From: Rusavskia elegans
Taxonomy: Eukaryota > Ascomycota > Lecanoromycetes > Teloschistales > Teloschistaceae
NCBI GenBank assembly: GCA_011316305.1
Contig: SAUG01000052.1
Location: forward strand, 1 to 64,000
Length of the DNA: 64,000 bases
Reading direction: 5' to 3'
In this document: positions 50,046-62,673 of the stretch, in pieces
Layout: each line of letters begins with the position of its first letter
How positions within the stretch are numbered: position 1 is the first letter of the stretch
The notes under the pieces: generated by a model
Database searches by the model: none
Told to the model about the DNA's origin: nothing
The model's input: only the letters and a program-made list of their open reading frames with translations
Program-made: the position numbers and the translations under genes

Positions 50046-53000
50046 AATATAGGTAGTTTAATTTAACTAAATAGTACGAAATTTCCGATTTCTAATAAGC
50101 TTTATACCGAGGTAAAAGTTAATAGAACCTAAATCTAATATTTAAAAACGTTCGTTTAGATATATTTTAATATTATTAAAGTTCCAATAACTAGCGCAGA
50201 ATGATATTAATACAAACGCCGATAATAATTATACTATTATAAAAAATACTATAATCGGATTCTAGAAATTTAAAGCTTATAATAGTAAAGAATTTAGCGA
50301 GATAGTAGTACCAGTCTACCAGATCTGAGGCGATAAAATTATAGAAGGCTTTCCGGAATTTATATATTATATTAGAATCGCCGAAAAAAGTAGAATATTA
50401 TATATAGATGATTTGGTCTATATAATTATAGAAATTGGCGGTTTCAACGTCTATTTAATAGAGTTCTAGACCGTAGGTAATAGCTATAGCGAAAATAGAT
50501 TTATATAATATAGGTTCAATAGCCGAAGCGAAAATTTTATTAAAATCGATATCGGCTTTCTATTTAGAACTAAAAACGATCTAGTAAACTTTAAAATATA
50601 TAATATTACTTTTAACGCCCCTTTTAATTTTATATATCTATTTACTTTCTAGAAGATATTTTATAGAAAGTAGTAATATTTTAATATTATGTATCTAAAT
50701 ATCGTTTAACTCCAAAGATACTAGTTCTTTTTCTAAAACTTTATACTATAGATTAATATAACGTAATTCCATAGCCTTTTTATATAACTAAGGTTTAGAA
50801 AAATATAATATAATATCTTTTTTTATAGTACTAATAAATATATAGATTTTTAAAATTAGATGTAGTAAAAAATATTTATTATTATCTATTTTAATATCCG
50901 GAGTTTAGAATAATTATATAAAACTTTAATAGAGGATTAGATAATATAATCGGTCTATAGATAAAATATAATAGTCTAAAAATAGTGCGGTAATTTATTA
51001 GAATCTAAATCGAAATTATTAACTTCGGTAATAAATGAAACTAGTAGATAGAATAGCCGGCGATAGCATCTAACTATAGATAAAAGAAATTCGATAAAAT
51101 ACCGAAATTTAATCAAAAAATGTTATTAGTTCAGATATTAATGAAAGATTACAAGATTATAACTATAATTTTCTAGAGTTAGACCTTTTATTAATACGCT
51201 ACCTTTTCTATAGAAGCTATTACTATAGAAGAGATAAAGACGATTTTATTTTATAGATTTAATAATTTATAGATAGTATTGGTAAAATAATCGACTAAAA
51301 TATATTTAAAGCTTTAATTATAGAATTTCAGAACTTTTTTACTATATATTAGGTATATTACGGAACCTAGAATATAGAGTTATTTTAAATCTAGAAGTTT
51401 ATTAATTATATCTAGTTTACTTTTAGATAATCGAAAATAAAAAATATTAATAGCTTTTATAAATAGTAGCTTATATTTTTTATTAAAGCCGCTATATACT
51501 AATATAAAATAGGCTTTATATATTAGTATTTATTTAAAATGTTCGGAAGTATTATTCTATTAGAAATTTTTTTATATTATAGATTTCTATTAAATATTTT
51601 TTTTAGTAAAGCTTTTAGATATAATATAGTTCCTGAATTTATTATTACTATAGAAACGTTTAATAATAAAAATATCTTTTTTATTATAGATATAGAAGTA
51701 ATTCTGGTATTTTAGAATTTTAGAAGTATTTTATATTTTAGTTATATAGATACTATATTTCTAGATTTTATTTTATAGAAAAATTTAAATATTTTAATTT
51801 ATTTTAGATATTACTTGAACATTACTTTTTCGAATGGAACTTATATAATTAATATAAATAAAGTCGATGGAACGACTACTAAAGTAGATATAATATCTAT
51901 AACGCTATTTATATTATTTATCTGGAATATAAATTTTATAAAAATCGGATTTAGATTTAAAGACTTCCGATTTCTATAAATAAATTCGCTAATTTATATA
52001 AATTCTAGTCACTAAAATATCTAAGCCGGGTATACTAGATACTTTTTACTTCTACCGATATTTTAATAAGAGACTTTAAAGCTATATTATATATTAATTA
52101 AAATAAAAATAAAAATGTAAAATATAAAAAATAAAAGAAGATTTTATAGAATCAGATTATATAGTACTAATATTCAATAGAAATTGATCTTTATAAAAAT
52201 AGTTGTTATTATTAAATCCGGAATACTAAAGTTAAAGCTAAAAATTATAGTTTTTAATAATTATTTTAACGTCTATCTTCTAATTTTATAGTATTAATAG
52301 AAAAATAGTATTAGATCTAAAGATACAAAAAATAATACAGAATTCTATAAAATATTATATACTATCAATAAAATAGTTAAATATAATAGTATTTTTAGCG
52401 ATCGATCGGAAGCTAATAATACTATTGAAACTAATTAAAGATTTATTCTGAATAGATTTTATACTAGATTCGGTAAAGAGATACTATTAAAAAATAGTAT
52501 AATAGTTATAAATATAGTTATATATCGAACTATTAATAAAATCTAGTTTATTTAATAATGCCGATAACGCTATAAAAATAAAAATTATAAAGCTAAAATT
52601 AGTAGAAGCCGATACTACAATAATTAAGGTAAAAATTTTTAGATTCGGTAAAATTATATTTGAATTTGTTATTTTTAGATTTATTCTTTTTAGATTTATT
52701 ATTTTTACTATCTTTTCTTTTGTTACTTTTATTTCTATTATTTATATCTATTTAGTATTTACTTTCGCTATCCTTCTATTTTTCTACTATCTAAGTTTTT
52801 TTTATTTGAAAATATAGACTATAGTAGCTATCTATTAAATAGTTTTCTCTATTATAGTAGAAATAGTAGTTAACTTTTATAATTTATTTATTTAGGTTAT
52901 TTATTTATAGAGAGCCTTTAATTCTAGTAGTAGTAAACTTACTATTATTATAATATTGATTTTCCTTACTATTAGTAATATTAATAGTTTTATCTAAAGT

Positions 53001-53561
53001 AATTAATTTCTTTTTTTATTTATCTTTATTATTAACGATAGAATTATTTTAAGTAAATAAGGTCTAGAAATAGCTAAAAGCCCCTAGAAAGAATTCTAAA
53101 ATAAAAAAGCTTTCTAAAATAAAAATATCTATAGTTAATATTTAATTAGTAAGTCTATAAAACTTAGTTATATAAACTTTAATACTTTTAAAAAAGCTAT
53201 TATAATAGAAAATATCTAACTAGATATCCGGTACTAAAGATTATATATTATATCTAGAATGCATCTAGTATTACTTAATATCTAATATAATATTTTTGAT
53301 AAAATTCTTAGTATTAGTACTATAGGTTGTCTTATTTACTATATAGATATATTCTATATATTCTTTTATATAGTTAAAAAAAACTAGAAGTAAAAAACCT
53401 TTAATAGTAGCCTGGAAATTATTAAAAATAAAATAGACTATAATAGCTTCCTTCTAACTTTTATAATCCGAATAGATTTCGAGTTTCGGAACTATATTAA
53501 TAAAATAGCTAAAACCCTCTAGTTTAATATTATCTATAATAAATATTATATGAAATAATAT

Positions 53562-53970
53562 GGCCTGGATGGCGCAGTAGTAACGCTACGTGACCTGCGC
53601 TCTTCGGAGTTAACGGAGTTAATCCGACAGGTCGGGGGTTCGAATCCCTCGAAGGCTAACCTAATATTTAAGTTTTTTCTATCGACTCTAGTCGATTTTT
53701 ATAGAGTTTTAAAATATAGAAAGACTAGATAGTAGATCGTCTCGGCCTAGCCCGATCGATCGAAGGAAATTAAGTTAATTAAAGTTAAATAGATTACGGT
53801 TTCCCTCTAGGTTTTAGTCTAGATCTAGCTCCTTCGAGAGTCCTTAATTTAAGTTCTCGGTAAAATACTTAAGTACTAAATAATTACGTAATCTGATCGA
53901 ATTAGCGCCTCTAGCGTTAAATTCGTAAAAGACTAAAATCAAAATCCGAATGATTAATCGTATATATATA
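53562..53970 (+). mobile_element. tRNA-derived SINE, copy 3
   Basis: Begins GGCCTGGATGGCGCAGTAG with A box at 53570-53580 and B box GGTTCGAATCC at 53637-53647; ends in (TA)n at 53961-53970. Relative to copy 2 it lacks about 19 bases between the two boxes (after 'gtgacct'). Imperfect direct repeats (aaataatat / aattaatat) flank it. It is inserted in Copia X and is visibly less RIP-mutated than its host. Confidence 0.87.
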
Positions 53971-54535
53971 AATTAATATATTATAAGATTTAGTTCTAGA
54001 CTATAGAATACTATAAAGAATAATATTCTAGAAAAATAAAACTAAAAGAAAATATAGAAGTAAATATCTAGAAAATATAATAACTTCGAAGCTAAATAGA
54101 TTATTCGGGCTTAAAGATATTGGAAGAAAACTAAAAGCTATAAAGAGTTTCGGATTATCTTTAAATATAATACAAAGTAATTTTAATAAATAGTTATTAA
54201 AGTCCGGACGTAGATAATTTTAGATATTAAATTTAATTTATAATTAGTTATATAGGAACCTATAGTTTCTAATAGAAAACTAATATTTATATTCGGTTTA
54301 ATTAATCCGGAAATTACTAGATAGTCTTTAAAATAAATATAATTGAAAACTTTTAAGGTTATAAAAATTAGTATAAAGCTTGAATATTAATAATAATATT
54401 AATATAGAAGTAAATATAAAGTTTGGAATAGATTAAATAAGTTTTTAAAAACTAAATAGTATAATAGTCTTTAGTAATAAATAGGAAACTTTAAGTTTTT
54501 ATACTATTTAGGACTAAATAATATAGTCTATTACT

Positions 54536-55727
54536 ATAAACGGCTAGAATAAGTAGTAAAAATAGAGATAAATCTAATTAGACGTTTCTAAAGTTAATAT
54601 TAAATATTAAGTTAGTATATAAATACTTCTAAATACGCGACTTTCTATAGATTAAACTAGATATCCAATATAAAGAAAATACGTCCTAAAGTTTTTAAAT
54701 TAGATTTAATTTATTCGCGGATAGTATTAAAGCCGTCGAATATAATCTATATAAATTATATATAGCCGACGAGCTTTATATTTAAACGAAATATTTATAA
54801 TAGTTATCTAAATATTTTATTTTTATCAATCCGAACTAGTAGATTTAGATCTAAGAAAGTTTTATATAGATTTAATATAGCTTTTTTATATAATTAAAAT
54901 AAGGTTTATATTATCTTTTTATATTACTATTAGCTACTTCCGCAGATAAATGTTATTTTAATAAAAGACTATATATTACGTCGTTTAGTCTTTTAGTAAA
55001 TTGAAATATTAAAGTATTTTTTTATAGTAGATATATTAGAAGAATTGGAAACTATAGAATAGTTGAAAATTTTAGAATAGTTTTTATAAATAATTTTAGA
55101 TAGACTATCTATAATGAAAGCTATCTAGTAGAATTTATATTACTATTTCGACTATATATATTCTATAACATTTTTTAACTAAAAAGAATTAACTAGTTTT
55201 TTATAGAATTGATTTTAAATACTAAAAGCTATAAAAATACTGGACTACTAATATTAAATATATATTGTTATCTAGATTCTAATAGATATATTTATTATCG
55301 TTCCGAGAAACTAATACTAGATAGTCGGTTCGAATTTTATTAGCTATATATATAGTAATTTCTTTCAACTTTCTTTATATTTAATTAAATTTAAATAAAA
55401 TAAGAATCGACTAGCTAGGATAGATTTTACTTAGAGAGAATTTATTTTCTAGAACCTTACCGGTCTAGAAAACGGATAGATAAAAATTAATTAAATAATC
55501 AGATATTTTATATTAGTTTTAAAGATTTAAAAATAATATAATTTATATTTAGATAATAAATAATACAAAAAGGTAATATAGATATAGAAAATTTAATTTA
55601 TTTATAAATTACTATTTAGTAGTAAAAAATAGTATTTAAAATATTAGTATTATAATATAACTATATCGTAAAAACGGGAGTTTTTTATTATTATAATATA
55701 GAAAAAGAGATTTTTATAGTTTTAGTA
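54536..55727. other. Degraded AT-rich DNA, no gene seen
   Basis: About 1.2 kb to the right of Copia X. RIP-like, no open frame, no repeat partner recognised. Confidence 0.5.
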
Positions 55728-55865
55728 AATCGAATCCGGGTTTCTAGATTCGACCCGGAACCGAATCGAATCGAACTCGGTTTAGTATCTAGAAAAGTCG
55801 GAACCGACTCTAGTCGAGTCGGTTTCTTTAATCCGAGTTTAAAACCCGATCCGACGGCCAGTCTA
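55728..55865. mobile_element. hAT-like MITE fragment C6
   Basis: The right terminus GACGGCCAGTCTA ends at 55865 and the body is rich in GAACCGA/TCGAATC motifs shared with family C. The left terminus is not found, so the 8-bp duplication cannot be checked. Confidence 0.6.
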
Positions 55866-55943
55866 GCTTCGATAATAAATAATAAAAGGTTTTCCCTTAT
55901 ATTACAAAAGGTCTATAAAATCGATTACTATAAAATAAATATT

Positions 55944-56710
55944 GGTTTAGTTGGCGTAGTAGCAACGCTGCGTGACCTGGCAGTCCAACGGATCTAGCGT
56001 TCTATTTCGAAATTAACCGAATTAATCCGGCGGGTCGGAGATTCGAATCCTTCGAAAACTAACCTAATATTTATATTTTTTCTAATCGACTAAATCGATT
56101 TTTATATAGAATTTATATAGGATTTATATAAAAGAATTATTTATAAAATTATCTCGGTCTAGCCGTTTCTAATCGAAGTAAATTAAATTAATTAAAAATA
56201 GATAAACTATAGGTTTCCTCTAGGTTTTAGTCTAGATCTAGCTTTTTCGAAAGTTATAAATTAAATTCGCGGTTAGACTGGCCGTTTCGGATCGGGTTTT
56301 CGTCGAACCGTCGGGTATCCGACCCGATTTTAGTAACTCGACCCGGATGCGACCTGATTAAATTATATATCTATAATATTATTACTTTATTATTTTATTA
56401 AAGTAATATATTTAGATAATATATTTCTTCGAATCAGAATATCTCTAGCTAGAGTAGTTAATTATTTAAAAATTTTTTTAGTAAATTCGTATAGAAGTTA
56501 TACTAGCTTTATATTTTTATACTAGAATTTAACGGTCTTAGCGGATTAGATTAGATTTTAATCTAGAATCCGAAATCCGATCCGACGACCAGTCTATTCG
56601 CGGTAAATACTTAAATTTATATAATTATATAATCTATTCGAATAATACTCCTAGTATTAATTCGTAAAAGATAATAAAAAATCCGAAAAATTAAATCGCA
56701 TATATATTTT
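55944..56710 (+). mobile_element. tRNA-derived SINE, copy 4 (split by MITE C2)
   Basis: Starts GGTTTAGTTGGCGTAGTAG, with the B-box position reading GATTCGAATCC. The body follows the other copies to 56273, is interrupted by C2, and resumes at 56597 to end near 'atcgcatatatat'. It is more diverged than copies 2 and 3, so it appears older. Confidence 0.83.
56274..56596. mobile_element. hAT-like MITE C2 within a SINE
   Basis: 323 bp. TIRs are TAGACTGGCC at the left and GACCAGTCTA at the right, with perfect 8-bp duplication ttcgcggt (56266-56273, 56597-56604). The other SINE copies show the uninterrupted site. Confidence 0.92.
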
Positions 56711-57921
56711 ATATTAAAATAATCGATAGTATCTTTTTTCTAGCTAGAAAATCTCTAGATAATTTCTATAACTCGATTTAAATCTATAACGATTATTAAA
56801 ATATAATTTATAAAAAGGTAGAATTAATAGTAGAATAAAGGGCTCGAAAGCTATATATTCTAGATCGAAAAATAAATTTCAAAATTATTACTAATTTCGG
56901 CGCTAAAAGTAAAAAAGAAATTTTAATATACATTCCGCTTTTCCCGTTCTATAGTTCCTATATCTATATCTTTTTCCTCGATTATTATCTACTTCTTTTT
57001 TAATATCTATTCCTTCTATCTATAATATAATATAACTATTTTCTATATAATCTATCAAGTATATTTTCTAGTATTATTACTAGTCGAACCTTTTCTTTAT
57101 CTTTTACTAAAATAAAAGTCGATAATTCTATTTTTATTTCTATTTATTTTATTTACTATTTTTAAACTAGTATATCTTCATTTTATCGGCTTCGATCTTC
57201 TAATATATTCTAGAATTTAATATCTATTTTTTAGTTAAAATTAAAAGATATATTCGTTATATTATTTTCTAGCTTTTAGAAACGAAAATCTAATAATTAA
57301 ATTAAAGATTTCCAGATTTATAAAATAGTTAAAAATATTTCATTTTAATTATAAAAAGTTATATAGAGATACTATTATAGTAAAAGTAATTATAAACTAT
57401 TTAATACTAGTTTCTAAAAAATAACTCGGAACTAGATTTTTAATAGTAGATTTATTAGCGATTTCTTCTATATTTTACTAAATAGTCTAGTCGGAAAGAA
57501 AATTAACTAAAAGATATATCTACTACGTTTAATTATAGTATTAGATTAAAAGGCGGCGAAAATTGGAACGGTAAATTAGTATCTAAATCTATCACTAATA
57601 CTATTAAATCTAATAATTATCTTTCGGTATTTTTTTTTTCTATATATATATACCCTATAGCTAATTTTTATATAATCTACTTCTACTATTAATTAAATCG
57701 GGATAAAAAGCTCGATAATATAGCAGACTAGAATCCTAAGTCGTCTAAAGGAAAACAAGCTGTTGTAAAAAAAAACAAATCGAAAGAAGACGAACCTGAC
57801 GAGCTGGTCGATCTCTATTCGCCAAAAAATCGATACTCTAATTTTATTTCTAATTTCAAGACCAGAATATCTAAAATATAAAATAAATATCGTATCCGCT
57901 TTTTATTATATTTTAATTTTA
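56711..57921. other. Degraded AT-rich DNA, no gene seen
   Basis: About 1.2 kb between SINE copy 4 and MITE C3. Some CA/TG survives near 57760-57860 ('aacaagctgttgtaaaa', 'gaacctgacgagctgg'), but I recognise no gene or repeat. Confidence 0.5.
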
Positions 57922-57929
57922 GCAATATC

Positions 57930-58312
57930 TAGACTGGCTACTTCGGGTCGAACCGGTTCGACTCGCTAAGCGGTCGGGTCCGGGTCGAACCTAGATCGAA
58001 CCCGGATACCCGCTAAGCCTTTTTATTTGATTATATAATAATATATTATATAAGTTAATTTATTAATTATTTATATATAAAAGTATTATAATTAGATCAT
58101 ATAATTAATTTTACTAGGACCTTTCTAGCTAGTATAGTTAATTAATTAGAATTTTTTTAAATTATTCGTATAATTTTTATACTAGAATTATACTTTTATA
58201 CTAGAGCTCGGCGCCAAGATCTAGTTTTAGCGGGTCAGATCGGATTAGCTAACCCGGGTTCGAAACCCGGTCGGGTCGGATTATATTTTAATCTGACCCG
58301 ACGGCCAGTCTA
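57930..58312. mobile_element. hAT-like MITE C3
   Basis: 383 bp, TAGACTGGCT at the left and GGCCAGTCTA at the right, with a perfect 8-bp duplication gcaatatc (57922-57929, 58313-58320). Both ends are rich in GGTCGAACC/GACCCG subterminal repeats; the middle is AT-rich. Confidence 0.92.
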
Positions 58313-58500
58313 GCAATATCTATAAATTTATTACTAATATTTGGAACTTTCAAATTAAAAAATATAACTAGATATTTAAACATTTTATAAAATATATTAT
58401 ATAATATAAAAGTAATTGAAAATAATTATATATTAATAATATAGATATAGATTTCAATTTCTTTAACCTTCTATAATAACCCGTCGATGGAAAAATATAT

Positions 58501-58537
58501 TAAAATCATATATATAGAATACCAAGCTTGATTTTAT
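58501..58537 (-). repeat. 37-bp fragment of a Copia LTR
   Basis: Matches the first bases of the Copia LTR (taaaatcat ... aagcttgat) and is cut off by the start of the complete LTR of copy W at 58538. Two LTR beginnings in tandem suggest that W inserted into, or recombined with, an older LTR. Confidence 0.75.
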
Positions 58538-59353
58538 TGAAATTGTATATATAGAATATCAGGCTTGATTTACTAAAATAGGCTTTCGTTTAAACAAAAT
58601 ATTTAAAAATAGAGTAGTAAAACTTTGGCGCCTAAAACTATTGGATTCGATCTGTACTAGCGTCTTTAGCGTTTTAATATAACTATTATACGTAATATAT
58701 TTTTCTCTAATATTTTTATACGAATAATTTAATATATATATATCGAAGGTAAAATTAAACTGGCTCGTTATATATTTACTAAAAAATCTATAGAAAAAAG
58801 AGTTTATATAGTAGTAAAAATTCAATTTAAAAAGTTTTTATAGTTGATATATATTATAAAAAAGATAAAATAAAAAAAATACATTTTCTATAATAGATCT
58901 GCGTAAATAAATTATAAAAATTAAAATCTAGATAAAAAAAATAGAGTTTCTATAACTACTTTAAATTTTTTAAAACCGTCTATAATAGTAGATTTATCTC
59001 AAGTATTTAAAACGGTTATTATCTAACTAGAAAAGCGTATATAGAACTTCGGCGATCGAAAATATCGATTTAGTAGTAAGTTATAGATATTAGCGGTTAT
59101 AATTAATACCGCTGAAATATTAAAAACTATAGATTTTATACTTTTTCTTAATTTATTAAAAGAATCTAGGCGTCTATTAAAATAGTATAAATTTTCATAG
59201 ATATATCGAAATTTATATCGTCTAGATCGTTTTAGATATAAAAGTATTTACTATAGCTTTAAAGATTTATATAAATTTTCGAATATTTAACGATTATAGT
59301 ATTCTAATAATTTTATTTCTAGAGTTTCTATTAAATTCTATAGTTAATTTAAC

Positions 59354-60885
59354 TAGACTGGCCGTCGGGTCGGATTTCGAATCCAAGTTAGCTAATCCGA
59401 CCCGACCCGAATCAAGTTATAGTTAAATCTAATCCGATTTAAATCGGGTCGGATTTTTCTATAATTTAATCCGATTCGAATCCGAATCGGAATCGGATAC
59501 TCGGATTCGATCCGCTAAAATACTAAAATTATATATAAAAATATAATTTCAGTATTAAAATATATTTCTTTTCATACGTTATACTATCTATAAATCTCTA
59601 TATTTTTCTAATAATATATCAAAGATTTTAGAAATTCCTAATATTAACGTATCCTAATTGTAATATATACTATTTATATTATGATTTAGTATATATATTT
59701 ATATTATCTTTCAATATTACTATTATAGAAATATAATATAAAATATCGATATATTTTATTTCTAATCTTCTATTCTTTAATAGTTAACTACTATAATAAA
59801 ATACTAATATATTATATTCTATATTATATTTTAATTTCTATAATTATTAATTTTTTATTTCTTTTATCTATTATAGCGTAATATATAGTACGTATATATC
59901 TAAATAGAAATAATATATTAAAGCAATATATTTAATTATATAATAACGCCAAAATTATTTTAGGTAAGAAAATAATTCCGTCCTATAGAAATATAGCGAA
60001 AACTCGAGGAAATAGAATCGAAAAAGATAAAAAAAAAGGTAAAAGAAAATTTTATAACGTAATAATACTAGTAATATTTTAGAATAATATATTCTAAATC
60101 GTCTGGCTAATAATCTATTAAAAGAAATATAAATAGAAATCTAGAACTATTATTTTTTAAAAAACCTATAGATACTAGAAAGGCTTCGAATTTTTTATTT
60201 CTAAAATACCTTTTACTAGATTATATCGTAAAATCCTTACCGACGTCGCTGCTATAAATATAAATAGAGAAATCGATAGTATATAAAATATAGTATTAGT
60301 AGCTGTATAGGATATAATAGAAGGAGATATAATTACTTTCCTAATAAATAAATATATTATTTTACTATATTATTATATATATCCGACTCTATTTATTTTT
60401 TATAGATTATTAACTAGCTATAATCTATACTAAATAAATTACTATTTAGTTAAAAGACGCCTAGTTTGTTAAAGGGTTGATATAGAATCTAGAGATATAG
60501 CCGAAAATATAATAATAGCTGATTAATAATAAATTCTAAAAGATTAAAAGTTCTAGGAAAGAGATATATATCTATAGAATTATTTATTAAAAGATAATAT
60601 TATTTATATATAACCGTTATATAAACAAAAATAAAATAGAATATATTAATATTTTATATTATCTATAACTACTTTTATATTTAATTATTAAATACGATTA
60701 TAAATCGGATCGGATTAGATTTTTAAATCGGATTTTTAAATTAAAATCTATAACCCGATCTAAAAGTCGGATTAGAATCTATAATCCGATTCGACTATTT
60801 AGCGGGTCGAATCCGGGTCGGATTACTAAAATCGGATCGGATATCCGATAGTTCGACGGAAATCCGATTCGAACCGACCAGTCTA
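59354..60885. mobile_element. hAT-like element C4, 1.5 kb
   Basis: TAGACTGGCC at the left and GACCAGTCTA at the right, flanked by aatttaac (59346-59353) and aatttagc (60886-60893), one base apart. It is four to nine times longer than the MITEs of the same family. About 200 bp at each end are packed with TCGGATC/GATCCGA motifs; the middle (about 59560-60680) is AT-rich and could be a ruined transposase or a nested insert. No hAT domain can be read. Confidence 0.85.
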
Positions 60886-61248
60886 AATTTAGCAATATAG
60901 CTAGATAGCGAAAACTCGAATATACATTTATATATTTTCGCTATCTAATTATAGACTGCTAAAAATATTAAATTCCGAAAGCTATTAATATTATCTTTTA
61001 TCTAATAGCGTTAAAATAACATCCGAAAATAAAAGTAAAATAGATTATTATTATAGTTTATATAGACAATATAAACTCGAAAGCTATTATATAACTCGTT
61101 AAAAACTTTAATATATATATATATAGATCGAGCTTTTTGGAAATACGGATAATAAAGTTAAATCTTCGAAGGCTATTAAAATCTATAATAGTATTAAATA
61201 AAAGCGTAGAATATAATAAACCGAACGGAAAAATTTATATATTAGACG

Positions 61249-61408
61249 TAGACTGGCCACTTCGAACCAAAGTGGCGACCCGATTTCGCGATAAACGTGG
61301 CTATTACGTCTAAATTACTAGTTAAAGTTAGTTTCCTTCCTAATACGATTAGAAACTCGAACCCGAGACACGAACCCGGGTTCGAAACCCGACAAAACGG
61401 CCAGTCTA
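61249..61408. mobile_element. hAT-like MITE C5, shortest copy
   Basis: 160 bp, TAGACTGGCC at the left and GGCCAGTCTA at the right, with a perfect 8-bp duplication attagacg (61241-61248, 61409-61416). GC-richer than its host and only lightly mutated, as expected for DNA shorter than the usual RIP length threshold. Confidence 0.93.
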
Positions 61409-61841
61409 ATTAGACGATATAGAATTAATAAAAATATAATCGAAAATATAGTAGTAGTAGATAGCGAACGGCTGGCGGCTAGAATACTAACCAGCCTATA
61501 TCCGCGCTAGTTCCGAAAAGCTTTATCCCGAGCCCGAATAGTCTACTAAGCAGTTAAAATACGTATACCGATATTAAAACCAGTTAATGTAGTACCTCTA
61601 ATATAAAGTTTAATAGAATTTAGGCTAAAGATATCTTTTTAACGTTTTACTATTAAAATAGAAAACAGAATCCGAGTATAAGTAACTATATTTAGAATTC
61701 GATCGAGTATACTATCGGAAAGTATATAAAGGATACGGCGATTTAAAAACGATATAGATACTATATAGATAGATCTATAGAATCTAGAACTATCTAAAGA
61801 TTTAAACATTTTCTATAATCTACGTTATATTTTCTAATAAT

Positions 61842-61950
61842 TTATTTAGTTAATTTGGCTTTGGTTTTGGTGCCCGGTGAACCAGTGGTTCGGTAAGCAA
61901 ATCAAGCGTTGGTATACCAGTATTGAATATACGGTAGTAGAACTTGTACC
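61842..61950 (-). mobile_element. Family A, 109-bp copy, nearly un-mutated
   Basis: Only the A-rich terminal 109 bp of family A, from 'ttagttaatttggctttggt' to 'gtagtagaacttgtacc', flanked by 13-bp repeats attttctaataat (61829-61841) and atttcctaataat (61951-61963). It keeps CC/CA/TG bases that are mutated in all longer copies, so it is the best guide to the original 3' end of the family. It is inserted in Copia W. Confidence 0.9.
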
Positions 61951-62427
61951 ATTTCCTAATAATAATAATAATAGATATATAGTAATCGCTAGTACTCCGG
62001 AATCAATTATATTCCGAAAGAGATTATTATTAAAGAAATTTTTATTTAGATAGATAATCGCTATTATCGTTTAAAAGTTTAGATTATTTTTAGATCTTCG
62101 AGCCTAAATACTGTACGGAAAGCTTCAAGTTTACCTTTATATAAAGCTTTAGTGAACTTTTCGATAACTATTTACTCCGTTAGAATATACTAAAAATCGA
62201 TAGTTTCGTTATTTATTTTTTTCTATAAAAATTTAATATAAGTATCTATATATTTAGTATAGTTATAGAATTAAATATTTTTAGTAAAAGTAATAGCGTT
62301 CTAGTTATTACTATAAAGGGTTTTTATATCTAGAATAGTATTTAGATCCTGTTTATCGATTACGGTAATAACTATTTTAGAAAATAATTTTGTTAAATAG
62401 CTTTTTTAATAACTCCAGTCTTTTAGT

Positions 62428-62662
62428 TAGATTGACTACTTCGGTATAGATTTTTATTAGTACTTCGGGAACCCGATCCGAGTTTTAATAAATTAGTTTA
62501 ACCCGATCTACTAAATAGTACAGGTCGGTTTCTAAAATTAAAACCGAAAGTCAGGTCGGATAATAAAATAGAAACTAATAGAAATTTAATCCGATCCGAT
62601 TTATAATTATTTTAGATAATCGAATACTATAGTTTTTATAAACGATTATCACTTTAGATATA
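62428..62662. mobile_element. hAT-like fragment C7
   Basis: Begins TAGATTGACTACTTCGG, a RIP-altered family C terminus, at the point where Copia W stops, and contains GATCCGA-type motifs; the later part matches the fragment at 4800-4991 in reverse. No right terminus is seen before family B copy B3. Confidence 0.6.
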
Positions 62663-62673
62663 TTATATTAATT

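Larger units (their letters stand above)
35143..54535 (-). mobile_element. Copia copy X, split by a 14-kb Copia nest
   Basis: X consists of 35143-36060 (reference positions about 12045-12965) and 50046-54535 (about 12967-17100). The two halves join at adjacent reference positions, so 36061-50045 is an insertion. X lacks both LTRs. The right half carries the gag-integrase-RT region and a SINE at 53562-53970. The insertion falls in the RT-RNase H region of X. Damage is heavy; the motifs match the reference only with many stops. Confidence 0.88.
58538..62427 (-). mobile_element. Copia copy W: 3' LTR and post-pol region
   Basis: Begins with an LTR at 58538-58712 and follows the reference collinearly through the post-pol region into the RNase H end (reference about 10342-12490). 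It stops at 62427, where a hAT-like terminus begins. Inserts: C4 (59354-60885), C5 (61249-61408), a short family A copy (61842-61950). An 88-codon open frame at 58559-58825 (-) runs across the LTR and UTR and is not a gene. Confidence 0.87.

Noticed and set aside
53562..53655. A functional tRNA gene
   Set aside because: A and B boxes are present but the acceptor ends do not pair fully, the sequence continues into a repeated 300-bp body, and four copies exist; it is a SINE head.
58559..58825. 88-codon open frame (-)
   Set aside because: It spans the LTR and adjacent untranslated part of Copia W; other copies of the same region are not open.
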